This document shows positions 37,801-51,138 of a stretch of DNA of 64,000 nucleotides, piece by piece. Origin of the DNA: Plecoglossus altivelis (Eukaryota > Chordata > Actinopteri > Osmeriformes > Plecoglossidae); contig BROE01000016.1 in the NCBI GenBank assembly GCA_036571765.1, forward strand, positions 7,050,821-7,114,820. Reading direction: 5' to 3'. A program made the position numbers and the translations under genes. Position 1 is the stretch's first letter. Every line of letters begins with the position of its first letter. The notes under the pieces are model-generated. The model was not told the DNA's origin, searched no databases, and saw only the letters and a program-made list of their open reading frames with translations.

Positions 37801-40179
37801 TTCCTTCCCTGATGAGATGTATGCTGTTGGTTTTGTACTTTTTCCTTTTCATTCTTTTTTTGCTCTCCTTTCTGTTGTCCAGTTAATGAAAATGGGAAGT
37901 GGTGAACTTGCAATGACACACACACATTCACACTGTACACCCACACGTTCTGGGGCTGGCTCGTATTTTTCCAGCCACAGGGTTTGCAGGAATGAATTCC
38001 AGTGTGTCTCACAGGCACATGCAAGAAATACACTTTCACACACTCGAGTCCATATACATTCGGTCTCGCTTCCCTCCTAACGAGTCGCTTGCTCTGGCGG
38101 TTTGCTTTTCCTGTCTGTCTTCTCTCTCACCTCATCTCTTTGTATCTTTCTCACGTCTCATTTCTTTCTCTCATATTTCGGTCAGTCTCAAATCGGTCTC
38201 AAATTCATCGGTCTCCCAATGCATTAACTGTTTACTTGTCTGTTCTTAGCTCATTGACTCGTTTGCCTGGGAGATTGGTACCCTGAAGAAGGAGATGGTG
38301 CAGAAGGCAGGGCCAGCAGCAAGAGATCTGGATACTGTGACACTGCAAGGGTGAGGGTGTGTGTGTGTCTGTGTGTGTCTGTGTGTGTGTGTGGGGGGGG
38401 GTGCATGCGTGTGTGTGTACATACGTGTGTGTGTATGAGAAATGTTGAGCTTCTGCTTCTGCCTCCATTTTCTTACATCCTATTTTGCACATGATGACCT
38501 GCTCGTTGGTATATGTTTTCACCTGCTGTGACCTAGACACTTGCTGTATGGAACCCTTACCTATGGAGCAGGATTTCATACGTGAGGCTCCTCTGTAGTT
38601 CCCATCTAGACCAAAAGGTGGGGACGCTGTGTCTCATTCCTTCATGTCAAGATTGGGAAGTGTCAGGAAGTCATTGTTGTAGACACTTGAGACACTCACT
38701 CACACATTTGTGGCCTGTCTCAGCCTATGTCTGGGTGGGAGTATGAGCTATTTTCTGTAGAACAGAAACAGCATGAGAGTACTTGGCAGCAGTAGAGGTC
38801 ACGTCATTGCTTCTGAAAATGGATAGGGGATTTTTAATGATTGCTGTTTCTGTCTCCTTCCTCTTCCCTCTGCTCTCTTCACACATCTCTCTCTCTCTCT
38901 ATGTCTCCCACCCTCCTCTCTTCCTCTCTTCATTTGAATTTCTCTGTGTCCGTCTCCCGTCCCCTTCTCTCTCCTCACCTCACCTCACCTCCTCCCTATT
39001 CACCTACCCCCCCCCCTCTCCTCAACTCTCTCCCCCTCTCTCACTCTAACCCTTTTCCAGACTACAAGGGGAAGTTGCCTGTCTGTTCCAGCGCTCCCCT
39101 CCCTCCTCTGGCATCGGGACCGGCCTGGCGAGGGCCCGGGATTCGGGCTACGACTCGCTGCACAGACTGATGAGCGTGCTGGACAGACTGATCCAGACAC
39201 ATGGCGTCTGGCTGCAGCTGGGGCTGAACCACGCCGACGCCACGCGGATCCTGCAGAGCCACCCCGCCGGGGTGAGACACCTGCCGTCCATTTCCGTCCC
39301 CTGACCTCCGACATCTCCCCTCCGCCGTAGACACGAGGCAGTCCGGTTTCCATATGAACCATTTATCTTTTGCTACCATTAGCCGTTAGTAAGACAACTG
39401 TGACAGTAATACAGATACAAAGGTTATGGGGCTCTGAATAAACAATGACACCCTGTTGAACCGTATCCTGCACCCCACGTCACTGATAACCTCAAGCCCT
39501 TGTGAGGGATGAGATGAGACACACGGTACCGAAACAGCTGCGATTGTCAACAAGGCTGCTGTTGTCCTCCCTTCCGCTCCAGACGTTCCTGGTGAGGAAG
39601 TCGACGACCCTGCAGAGGAAGGTGATATCTCTGCGTATGGACCCAGGCTCCGAGACACCTGTCAGGGATTTTCCTGTCAAGGAGAGTCAATACAGTAAGC
39701 TCCTAAATCCTCGTTTCTCACCCAACTTGAATACCTTCTAGCCTACGCTACGTTTAGGTTGAGGCGTCATTGTTCGTGCTGTTCTGTGTTTCGTTGACAT
39801 CCGAGGTCATCGTACGTGTTGTTCTGTGTTTCGTTGACATCCGAGCACATTGCGGTCTAAGGATCTCTGTTTGCATGTGGGGCTGTACCCCGGACTGTTC
39901 TAGACACGCTGCAGCCCTTCTGAAGGATGTGGCTGCGGCTGCATTCCGCTCCTCCTGTGTAGACGTCATTGCCTAGAGCACTAGGCTGGATTTTCCCAAC
40001 CTTTGACTTCAGAAAGTACAAAGGCAGCTAAACTGACTTGTCATACAGGACCCTGTTCCTTTAGGTTGAGACCTAAAAACAAAGTAGCATCTCTGGAACG
40101 TATAACCCCCCCTCTCTCTTTTTTTCTGTGCATTCAAAGAGGAGGTCATGGTGTACTGGAGGCTGCTGGACTAGGCTGT

Positions 40180-40221
<42 letters not shown>

Positions 40222-43200
40222 GCGCAACTGAAATTATTTTTTGTTGTACTTCATTCGTTATTTAAGTTAGTGACGCTGGGTGTGTGTGCTCGTCTGCTGT
40301 AGACGGCTGTAGTGTGTGCGCGTGCGTGTGTGTGTTTGCCAGGCACCTGGGTGTGGGCATACAGAACCAGTCTAACCATGCCAGCCTGCCAGGAAAACAA
40401 GCCTCACCTCTACCTCAATTTACAGTTGAGCAAACGATTTACAATTTACAAACTACAGTGTGGAGTTCACTTTGAATGGACATTTTCTATTCCTTTTGGC
40501 TTTTACTAAGTGGGTATTTTGTTAATGGCAACTTGGTATTGAATGGGTTGTGTACACAAATGGTGTTCTTTGCCATTTATTGTGTCCCCACATCTATAGT
40601 ATGTCCCACTAAGCCCTCATGTAGAAACATGCATGGAACTGTCTCTTAAAGGGAAACACTTGCTTCTCATTTCCATGGCATCTCATATTTCCTGTTACTT
40701 TAGTTTGATTTTTGAAGTATTAGCAAGGGAGGGGGATAGAGGTGGAGAGCAGAGTTGAGGAGATAAACAGTGAGACACAAACAGTTATACACAAACAGTG
40801 ATACACAAACAGTGATACACACAGTGTGTCTCCCTTAAACTGTTATGTTATGATCTCATTATGTATGACTTCAACAGATGTGTGCTAATCTCCCTTGGTA
40901 AAGTATTATTTAGTTGAGAGAATTAACTAGAGGGTTCCTGTATTGCTGCTTATGACGCTAAAGTGTTATCCTTTTAAAACTGCATCTGAACTGTGTGTGT
41001 GTGTGTGTGGTGTGTGTGTGTGTGTCAACTTCAGTTTATTCTCATTCTACTTTTCCACTTGTGAAAACATCTCACCCTCTCGTCATGTTGGACGTCATGT
41101 TGGAGTTTTCTGTAATGGAAACAGCAGGAACTTCTGCAGGAACCATCAGAGCGTCAGGAACGCCAGGCTGGTTTTCTGGTTCAAGTTTTGAGAATGTGGT
41201 TCTCTCTCTCCACAGCGTTTTCCCTGGAGGGGTCTGGCCTCAGCTTTGCAGACCTGTTCCGGCTGGTGGCTTTCTGCTGTATCAGCAGGTGAGATGCCTG
41301 TGGACTAGTGCTGCTTCACTTGACAACCTACTCTTGTCATGTAAAGAGCTGCATATAGAATTCAAAGTGTTTGAAGTCGCATGTCAGCCAAACACATTGT
41401 CTTCCTCTGTTGTATCAAAGGAACTTCATTTTGTAAAAAAAAAAAAAAACACAAAAAAACGGAAGCAACCATTAATGATGTGCACATACACACACACACC
41501 CCTTCTCTTGGTTCATCATTTGGTCTCCTGCGCATTCAATGTGGCCGGTCTGTGGATGGTGGTGCCCTTGGCTGGTTTTGGCGTCATTGGCGCTGTTATA
41601 TATGCCTCGTCCGTGGCAGCTGGAGGAGCGGCTAATAGATTTACCAAGCATTTAAGCTCGGTGGATGGGTAGAGGTTGTTACTGGGGGTTGTTAGAAGCT
41701 TAGGAGATACCTCGACGTGGCATGATTTCACGTCCCATTGCAATGGCGTATGTAGGAGTCGTTAGATCGGCGGTACGGCAGGAGCGTCTGAGAGATGAAA
41801 TGGTGTCGTGGAACTCGCTGTAGCGTATGTAGTGACACAACACACACCACTGCATTAGCAGTAGTTGTGCTCGCCAATGCCACATTGACAACCTGAACTA
41901 TCCATCTTTGCCATTGCATTCTTCCCCCGCTGGTTTGAAATTTAAAATCTCAGGTCGTTTGTCTCAACGCCTGGATATCATGCTTCGTTTCACATCGGAG
42001 TAATAAGTCGTACCGTATCACCCTGAATGGCTACCAGAAGACCATCTCTTTCAGCTTAAATACCCCAATTCCAGAATCTACAGGAGAGGTGGCGCAAGGC
42101 TCGGAATAGCAGCAGTACGTGGTACTCCAGACTCCTAGCTGCTCAGTCCCCCCTCTCTCGCGCAGCCCCCCCACCCCCCCCCCCCCCCCCCCCCCCCCCC
42201 GCCCCCCCCACCCCGGGTGACAGGGGCTTAGTGAGTCAGTCCGAGACACAATGACTCTCCCAAGCCCAGATCACTGATGCTTGGCTGGACACACATTCAG
42301 GCAAGCCCTGGGCCTCTGGTGCCTCCTCTCAGAATGGCTGTTTTGGCTGTCCTTTAGTGCCTGTGAGTCAGCGGCGAATACGATATCTGCTAATTTGGGG
42401 GCCTTCGGTTTTTTGTTCAAAAAAATAATGCTTGGGGTTTTTTTCTTTCTTTGTTTTCCAAACAAAAATAAAACCCCCCCCCCCAGTGCTCACGCCTGCT
42501 CTGCCTGGATCTCATATGAGGTGTTTGGTAGGTTGAGTGAATAGCCCCTAGTTTGATGACATCCTTACCTCAGGGTGGTGGTTTCGAGAGATCACTCAGT
42601 GCTTGCACCACAAGACCATCCACACACGAGACAACTGGGGCGTTGCTTTGTAGAGGGTCTCCCCTTCGCGAAAGCGTGATGGGGAGGCTGGGGAAAGCTA
42701 ATTTGACAACTGTCTCTGTTCTGTGCGTGTGCGCCTGCAAAGGTTTAGACTAGCCTGCTCTGACGCTGTTTGAGGTTGACGGCTGAGGATGCGGTGCATC
42801 TGCAAACTGAACTGACGTGTGCAAAGTGTAACCTTACCTGTGTGTATTTATACCTGCGTGACGTGGAACAAAGTCATACAGTCGAGCACACACTAGGGCG
42901 CTTTAAGCAACTTATTTCATTAAGAGTCCTGAACGATTCCTTGGTCAGTCATTCTGTCCATCAAGTCCATGTTAAACTACTACACTGAGTTGTGACGAAA
43001 ACACGATAGCTCATTTGATCTGTCTGCGAGGGATAGTCTCCACATTTGGATCTTTAAGCCAAACAGACGTGACTTTCTATCAACTGTCTCTCTATCCAGT
43101 GTCCGCTCATGGGTCACGGTTGGTTGAAACTTTAACATGTTTTGGATGTATAATCAAACATTTATATCCTGTTCAGGTATTCATTAATAATTAAAGTGTT

Positions 43201-44264
43201 CCCTGGGTCATATTTTTATTTGGAGAACTTTACTGACGATTTGAAATAATTCTAAGAAATGTAATGTACAACAAAACAGTGGACCTGCCAGTGGAACTTT
43301 GTTGACAAAGATTTACACAAACAGAGTTGGGTAACATGTTGTGAATAGTCAGAGCAGAAAAGAGACAAATGAAGGGAGGAGTCAGAGGGAGGGGAAAAAG
43401 GTGTGTGTGTCAGAGAGAGATAGAGAGAGCAAGAGGGAGAAAGAGAGAGAGAGAGAGAGAGGAGGAGAAATGGGAGGAGGGACTTCTCCGGGGCCAATCA
43501 ACCCACACACACACTTTGGCATGTCTGAGTCATAACACAGAGAGAGAGAGAGAGACGACAGTTTAACTTCAGTGTGTAGAGGCAGCAGTGGATACTTGAA
43601 TCCTCAGACACCGGGTGTCATCAAAATTTAAAAAGATTGTGGTTGAAGTGTGAGAGTCGTACTGTTCTCTACCTGCACTAAGTAAGTCAACGTTTCCCAT
43701 TTTCTGTCTACGTTCTTTATCTCTGTGTCTCTTTTCTATAGTTCGAGCGAGCTGCAAGTTGTGAATAGCTGTGTCTGGTACTGCATTGAGGCCAGTATTG
43801 TACTTGGAACACTCAGACTCAGTCAGTCCGTGTTTTTATTGCCCACTGTAATTGTTGGCTGCATCTTTAATAGGGTAATAGCAGTGTCTAACTGTATGGC
43901 TGCTTGCTATTCATCTTCGAATTTGAATTACCTTTAATCTCTACTTAAATACAAGTAAAACATTGTCTTTGTCTAAAGGGCATTGATGTACAGTTAAGTG
44001 TGCAGAGTGTTTAATGTGTGTAGGCTGTCGTCAATGAGGTAATTGTTACTGTTGACACTGTGGTACACGACATATAAGGTCGTTCTGCCAACTCCACAGC
44101 TTTTTGGCTGTTTCCAACTTTTGCCATGGTGCTTCGGTAAGCATTTGCAGCGGTGCTTCATGTGAGTGAGGTGATTTGGGCTCTGCACCAGAAGCCTATG
44201 AGTGCTATAACTCTGTGGTATCAGTGTAGCGTTGCTTCATAACCTCTCTCTGTCACTGTCTCTG

Positions 44265-44321
<57 letters not shown>

Positions 44322-46761
44322 CTCTCTCGTTCTCTCTCTCTGCCCCACAGGCTTCTGGGATTCTGACAAGAGCCGCCCCAGAACGAGCTCTGTCTCCTGG
44401 TTGTCGGGGGTGAGCACCCAACCTGCTGGGCCCGTTGCAAAGCAGAAGGTTGTTTCCCCAGACGCAGCCTCCCATAGTCAGGAGCGCCCTTTCCTGCACA
44501 CCAGGACCCCCTCAGAGCTGGAGTGCTGCCAGTCCAACGGGGCTCTCTGCTTCATAAACCCCCTCTTCTTAAAGGTGCACCACCCAAAGAGGGGACACAG
44601 GACACGTTACACTCCTCCGACTCCCACTACACACCACCAGCCTGCTCCAACTGTCAACAACGCCCACCCCAGGCCAGAGAACAGTGTTCAGTGTCCCAGC
44701 GACGAACACTATGAGGACCGCCAGGAACGTCAGCCAAGCAGCCCTCTTCTCAGCCTGAAGACCAGCCCTGGAAACAGCCCTCTTAGCCACAGCCCCCAGC
44801 ACCCTGACATCAACAACTGCCTGTACGACGAGGACTCCTCTGAGCTACCAGGGAACTGCGAGAGCATCTGTCAGCTTGACGCCGTCCCTTGCTGCCCGCC
44901 CTCCCGGCCCCCCCGGCCCCCGCCGCCCCGACTGCCACCGCGCCGCCCGGCCCCACCTTGCCGCCAGCGCAGCATGCCAGAGAAGATCAGCTGGATCAAC
45001 CCCCTCAAGGAGGGGGAGAAGGAGAAGGGAGGAGGGGAGAGGGAGCGGACCGGAAGCCTCCTCTTCCGTCTGGGTTCCTCTCTGAGCATCAGCCCCTCCT
45101 CCTCGCCTCCCAAAAGGCTCAGTATCAGCTCCCCCATCTCCATCCCCCGCCCCTCGCTCCCCCTCTCCCTCGCCTCCCTCTCCACCTCGCCCCGGAGGCC
45201 CAAACCCGCCCCGTCACCCTGCCGCGCCGACCTCGACTCCCACCAGACGCTGGACGACCGGACCATCGAGAACGCTGTCTCCCTCAGCCTGGCGAAGATG
45301 TTGCGGCGCAACACCACCGACGAGGGAGACCCCGATGCCACGCAGGACCGGCTGCCTCTCCGGCAGGAGGGAGTGGGCGGGGAGGGAGGAGGAGTGGAAG
45401 GAGGAGCGGTAGGAGTAGAAGGTGGCTGTCAGCGCCTCAGCGACATGAGCTTGTCCACTGACTCGTCGGACTCCCTAGATTTCACCCACGGCTTCTTCCC
45501 TCAGATCCACGACCCTAGCCCTCCCACAGCCGCCGACTACGCCGCCCACCTGCCCCTGTCTCTCCCCCCTCCGCCTCGCAACCCTGACAGCAGCATGGAG
45601 GACGAAGACGACGAAGAGGAGGATGAGGAGCAGGACTACGGCGTGAGCCTGGAGAGCGACCAGGACCAGGACCAGGATTTGACCATAACGCCCCCTGGGC
45701 ACCGCACCAAACGCAGGGCCAGCGCCGGGGCCCTGGTCATCCAACGAGCATTCCGGGGCCACCTGCGTAAGATGAGCGGGGTGTTCAGCTCCCTGCTGAC
45801 CCCTGAGAAGAGGGCGGTGCGGAGGGTCCTGGAGCTGGCCCGGGACAAGGGCTCCTACTTTGGCTGCCTGGTGCAGGACTACCTGAGCTACCTGCAGGAG
45901 GGGGGAGGCAGTCAGGCCTGGCAGTGCCACTCCTCGGGCCTGGAGCTGCTGCAGACACTGCGGCAGTTCATCACCCAGATGAAGAGCTACCTGCGGCAGA
46001 GCTCCGAGCTGGAGCCTCCCATCGAAACGCTCATCCCTGAGGACCAGATAGGTGAGTGATAGCAGGGGGTGGATGGAGCTGGGGGGGTCAGGGTGGAATC
46101 GGTGTTTTAGATGTTGACCTCCTTTTGTATTCTGTTACTATGGGATCTTGAATGCATAGCTGTGTTTTCCAAGTGGGACAATCAAGTTAACCTGGATCCT
46201 TGTGAAGGCAGGTAGAGTGTGGGGCGATGGGCAGGGTAGTGGGAGACAGCAGTTTGACAGGAGACATAGAGTTCGTGTGTGGAGGTTTCACTTCCTTTTT
46301 GTTTTGAGGACGTGGGATGATTTGATTCTCGTATGCTCATGAATGAGTAAAGGGAAATTACATTGTCGCCCAATGAACAAACATTTGGTGTTTTGTAGTG
46401 AGCTGCTAATTTTGGGCTCTTGAGGTGTGATGTGATGTTAATGTACACTCTTACATTATTATTCATGAATAATAAAGGGATTCCAAATGTCCCTAACAAA
46501 CCTGTTGCTATGGAACTATATACATGGATCCAATTGGTTTGTGGTTTGAATGTTGTCACATTGTATTCTGAAAACTTCATCCCTATTTCGTAATCTGTTA
46601 TTGTAGTTGTGTCTCTGTCGGAGCGTCACTGAATGAAAACAGTCTTACTAAATGTGGTCTAGTGGTAGTCTGCCAAGTGGGCCAAACTCCATATTTCTTT
46701 CATTGCACTCCCGATCCTCCAATCCTAAATGTAAACAGGCCTCTTACTCCATCTGTTTGTC

Positions 46762-46816
<55 letters not shown>

Positions 46817-49800
46817 CGCACAACCTCTCTCTCTCTCCTTTTCGTTCTCTCTGCTAGTCTTCTTTTCCTCCTCTCCCGCTCTGCATGTTTGTAGCTCTTG
46901 TGTTTATTCTCCCAGCTGCTCTGCCCATAGGCATAAGAAGACAGGGAGAATAGAGCCCATTGTGTCTGTCCCGTCCAGAGCAGTGCTTCTCTCCATGACA
47001 ACACACAGCTACATCGTCTACATGCTCCGAGTCATCAACAATAACAGGAAGCCCCCATGATCTAGTTTTGTAGGTTTATTGTGGTTTTGGTTTTGTTTTT
47101 ACTGCTTTGCATTCTATACATAAATGTAACCTCCTAACCCTTGTTCCTGAGAAATGCTACAAATCTGGAATTAGGAAGATACTGACCTCGACTATTTACG
47201 GGCATCACGCTCTACAAGGAAGTAAACAAAGATTGTATATCTGTAGGAGGCCTTCAACTAAGTGACAGCTCAGATCCCAGCCAAGCGTTTCCTGTAGATT
47301 GGGAGGTTATTTTTGCGCAGGGAGACAGAAACTCTTTGTCCTCTTTACCTTTCATGGTGATCCGTCTTTGTGCGTGAAGGATCTGTGACGTACCAAGCAA
47401 ATACGACACAAAAGACAACTCTAATTGAGGGGATTTCTCACACAGGTTGTGTGTGTGTGAGAGAGTTTGTGCACGTGTGTGTAACACTGTATCAGACATG
47501 TTATTTATGGCAAAACCACTGCTGGAATGCAGTGGGATGTGCGAATAGATTCCCTTTTCTGTTGACCTTCTCTGTCTGACGGTCACCGTGTGCATTCGTG
47601 TGTCCATGTTCAAGGACTCCAGAGATGGTGTTATGACTAAAACATGGAAGGGAGTAGGATGTGTGTGTGTGTGTGTGTGTGTGTTGCTGACACTAAACAG
47701 CCTTGAGAGATCTGTCTTTTCCTCTTGTCATCTATCAAGGTGTTCCACTGTCACCTACCGAGGACAAAACATATGCTTGTGTAAATGTAAAGAAACGATG
47801 ACATTTCGTTGTGGCTTGATATTGATCCTATGTGCTGTGGACATATTTCAAGTTTCCTTCCATAGTAGTTCTGTTTCCTGTTGTCATACCAACCCGGTGC
47901 TACAGAACAGCCCACTTTTTGCTTTGCTTTTATAGAGAATAATTAGTTTGGAGGTGCAGTAGCCTGAGGTCCTGTGCTTAAACCTTGCATGTGGAAAAAC
48001 TGTAAGATTGAGAGAGTGTGTGTGTGTGTGTGTGTGTGTGCCCAAGCTCTAGATTGCTAACGGTGCATTCCTGAATTTTTAAACCCTTTACCGAACTGCA
48101 GGGAACCTGAAGACACCCTCTGCCTCGGCACTTCAAAACAAGCTGACATGGGGAGGTTTGGGGAGGAAAGAGTAGAAATGAAGCGAAGCAACTGAAAGAA
48201 AAGAAAGAAATAAGAAAAGTGCAATCAACCGATTAAAACGTCTTTGTTTTTCTCTGAACACATCTGACTATGAAACAAGGAATCTCTGTCTGTCTGTGGC
48301 TTGATTTTCTCTAGTACCCAGCCCCTGTGTGAAGTTGGAAAGCAGACAACTGTATTGCTCAACATTCAAGGACTTGCAGTGTTGTGTGCGTGTGAAGTTG
48401 TTTGGATGGATCGTGATTTGCATGAAATACATATCAATTTGAGTCATGAATACTGTTAGCACCAACAGTCATTGTGCAGAGAACAAAAACCAAAGCACAT
48501 TCACTCTTTTAATGTAGCATGTCTGTAGTGAGTTAGCTTTAGTGAGGCACATTGTGCCATAAGGAAAAGCAGGAGAAGAGGCCATTTCTTCAGTGCTATT
48601 TCCAAACTGTGTGACGGTAGCATTTATTCTGAGGGTCTCTGACGACGTATGGGTGATGTCAGGCCTGACAGGAGTGTTTATTATAAGGGCTTGAAGGAGT
48701 GACAGTTGAGTCACAATTCTGGGTCAACAGGCTTTACTAACTGGAAGTGAGGAGACGAGATCACAGACACCAGGCACTTATGTGATCCCCTGCTGCTGCA
48801 ATGCTAGTGGAGAAGTGCACTTGGCTGGAGCATTGTGTGCGCCCATCTCTAAGAAGGGAAAGGAGACAGAACTGAGTCTCATACATGTGAGAATTAGTGG
48901 GAGGCCAGCTAGTAGTGGAATGCAAATAACACTTGAGTTTACAGATGTTCGCAATCCTGCTGACTTTGCCTCAGTCAGCACACAGACACACACACACAGC
49001 GCTGTGGTTGTCTTTTTTTTTTTTTTGCTATGATATCATGGTTTCTCTTAGTCATATTATTTGAGCTGAGCTTTGAGCTTGTAAAAGCTGAGTCCTCTGA
49101 ACAGCATGATGGTATGGTAGGAACAGGACTTTAACTGCCCTCAGGAGACTAGCCAGCCTACAGTACGCTGTCATGAAACTAATAACCTCTCTCTACTCCT
49201 CTCTTTCTCCTCTCTCTTCCCCCCTACAGACCAGGTTCTAGAGAAGGCCATGCACAAGTGTGTGCTGAAGCCCCTTAAAGGTGTGGTGGGGGCGGCCCTC
49301 CAGGAGTTCCAGGTGCGCAGCGGGGCGTGGCAAGAGCTTAAGGAGAACCTCTCATTGGCCAAAGCCAGGCAGCCACAGGAAATGGGTGTGGCCGATGCCC
49401 TCCCCCCAGACCCGGTTGCCATAGAGAAGATCCGCCACAAGTTCCACACCATGTGCAAACTGTACTCTCCGGAGAAGAAGGTGACCATGCTGCTGCGCGT
49501 GTGTAAACTCATCTACACCATCATGGAGGACAACTCAGGTAGGCACCCAGCATTGTACAAAGTCTAACTCCTGTGCATAAATGGACCTGAACTGTCCCCA
49601 CCTGAAGAGTCATGTTTAAATACTCTCAGACTTGAACCTGCTGTGTTGTCTCATTTGGGATGCTGACTCCTTTTGTTAGCCGTCCGTGCACGTTTTACCT
49701 CTGCCCATCCAAAGACACACGTACACCACATACTCACTTTTTACTCGTGTGTGTGTGTGTGTGTGTGGGTGTGTGTTCAGGTCGCCTGTACGGTGCAGAT

Positions 49801-50986
49801 GATTTCTTGCCCATGCTGACGTACGTGCTGGCTCAGTGTGACATGCCGCAGCTTGACAATGAGATCCTCTACATGATGGAGCTCCTGGATCCATCTCTGC
49901 TCAATGGAGAAGGTACAAAACACACTCGCACGCATACACACTTCTAGAGGTCTAGATGTATGCTTGAAACATTTGTTAGCAATGTGACTTTGCAAGGTTT
50001 TGCCATCATCAAGTCAGAATTTCTAGTGTAAAGTTGTTGTGACATCCGTTGGAAAAGCCAGCATTGTCATCGTGAAGTTAAGTAGCTGCCATAACAGTGA
50101 TGCATTGACTCCGTTTTAAAGTTGGTCTTTGTCTCTCTGTAGGTGGCTACTACCTGACCAGCGCCTACGGGGCCATGTCCCTGATCAGGAACTTCCAGGA
50201 AGAGCAGGCTGCTCGCATCCTCAGCTCAGAGACACGCAACACACTCCGCCAGTGGCACCGCCGACGCACCACCCAACGCTTGGCACCCTCTGTGGACGAC
50301 TTCCAGGTACACACACGCGTGCTAACACACTCTCACGAAGATCTTCTCTCTCCAGGATGCTCTTTGCAGCTCTCTGATCGCTCTCTCACACACCCAGTTG
50401 TGAGAATGTTCATGTTATAAGACTCTTAATCATCCTCATCCTTGTAAGCGTTTTCTGATTTGTGAGTTCGAAAAGGATTCAACGTTAAACAGTTTCACTT
50501 GTAACCGTTCCACAGAACTACCTGAGAGTGGCACTGCAAGAGCTGGACAGCGGCTGCACAGCCAAAACCCTGCTGGTGAATCCTTACGCCACCACCGAAG
50601 AAGTCTGCAAGATCTGCGCCGAAAAGTTCAAAGTTTCCGACCCGGAGAACTACGCTCTCTTCCTGCTGACAGAGGGCACCAGCCAGCAGCTGGCCCCAGA
50701 CACGCACCCCCAGAAGATCAAAGCCGAGCTCCACAGCCGAGCCCAATCAACTCCGTTCCACTTTGTCTTCAGACGAGTGTTCACTCTCAACAAGTCTTCG
50801 GCCGCCCCTCTCGACCTCTCCCCGAACCTCAATGAACTTTCTGTGACCTCTGACCTCCAGTCCAACCTCAATGACCTCACTCTGACCACTTCCAAACCCC
50901 AGCCCAACCTTGACCTGGGCCTCAGCCCCACCCTTGGCCTCAGTCTGCCACCAAACCAGCACAATGGAAACTCCATATCAATCTGA
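34838..50986 (+). CDS. rin2: Ras and Rab interactor 2 (Rab5 GEF), one internal exon not found
   Basis: Cytosolic and early-endosomal Rab5 guanine-nucleotide exchange factor that binds active Ras. Exons: 34792-34897 (ATG 34838), 38250-38350, 39061-39271, 39583-39694, 41216-41288, [missing], 44351-46051, 49230-49538, 49781-49912, 50143-50306, 50516-50986. The N-terminal RKGSFFK/LIDS matches Rin2. The SH2 domain spans exons 39061-41288 with FLVRKS. A long exon carries TPSELEC, NGALCFINP, Pro-rich and acidic segments and the start of the RIN-homology region. The VPS9 domain (exons 49230-50306) has YGADDFLP and YYLTSAYG, which carry the Asp and Tyr used for Rab5 exchange. A Ras-association domain begins in the last exon (AKTLLVNPY). 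Exon 41288 ends in phase 2 but 44351 needs phase 1; direct joining stops within six codons. Expected length is about 1,140 residues, longer than the ~900 of human RIN2. Rin2 rather than Rin3 rests on these motifs and on the slc24a3 neighbour. Confidence 0.9.
34898..38249 (+). other. rin2: rin2 intron
   Basis: A 3.35 kb intron after the SFFK exon. The only notable structure is a 15-bp tandem repeat at 36549-36668. The rest is unremarkable, with a short GT tract near 37350 and a pyrimidine-rich 3' end before 38250. Confidence 0.7.
36549..36668. repeat. 15-bp minisatellite in a rin2 intron
   Basis: The unit CTGTGCCAGCCCAAC is repeated about seven times. One 18-bp variant (36564-36581) gains three bases and the last copy carries a T-to-C type change. 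The period is a multiple of three, so frames stay open through it. Confidence 0.9.
39781..39845. repeat. 40-bp direct duplication
   Basis: GTTCTGTGTTTCGTTGACAT followed by CCGAG occurs at 39781 and again at 39821, with similar CGTGCT/CGTGTT sequence preceding each copy. Confidence 0.85.
40183..40220. repeat. GT microsatellite
   Basis: Pure (GT)19 in the rin2 intron after the exon at 39583. Confidence 0.9.
41289..44350 (+). other. rin2: rin2 intron region lacking an expected exon
   Basis: Reading-frame phase demands an exon here of length 3n+2, expected to encode the end of the SH2 domain (about 30 residues following the CISR motif). I read the stretch and found no match in either strand. 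It holds an A run at 41435, a 27-base C run (42174-42200) with further C blocks, a GA block at 43400-43460 and a CT block at 44240-44330. The poly-C area is a plausible assembly break. Confidence 0.6.
42174..42200. repeat. Poly-C run (27 bases) in a C-rich block
   Basis: Part of 42165-42215, C with a few A or G interruptions; a further C run occurs at 42474-42484. It lies inside the rin2 interval that lacks an expected exon. Confidence 0.9.
46052..49229 (+). other. rin2: rin2 intron between the long exon and the VPS9 exons
   Basis: A 3.2 kb intron with CT/CA repeats at 46757-46820 and GT tracts near 47660 and 48016, and a T run at 49012-49026. No coding exon or RNA gene is recognised. Confidence 0.7.
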
Positions 50987-51138
50987 CACTCTAAGGACAG
51001 TTGAAATGTGGATCTTCTAAACTCACTCTGTTTAAACCCACATCTCTCTTTGTCCAATATGCTTGAACTTGTCTTAACTGGATCTGAGTGGGCTAAAATA
51101 ACATGAAGTGACTTGACATGGAGCATGCTGGGCTATGC

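Larger units (their letters stand above)
39695..41215 (+). other. rin2: rin2 intron within the SH2 domain
   Basis: Contains a two-copy 40-bp direct repeat (39781-39845), a GT tract (40183-40220), and a roughly 15-bp, four-copy repeat of the ACACAAACAGTGAT type at about 40770-40825. No coding exon is seen. Confidence 0.65.

Noticed and set aside
44569..45930. Long minus-strand and shifted frames over the big rin2 exon
   Set aside because: Shadows of the GC-rich, Pro/Ser-rich Rin2 coding exon on the + strand.
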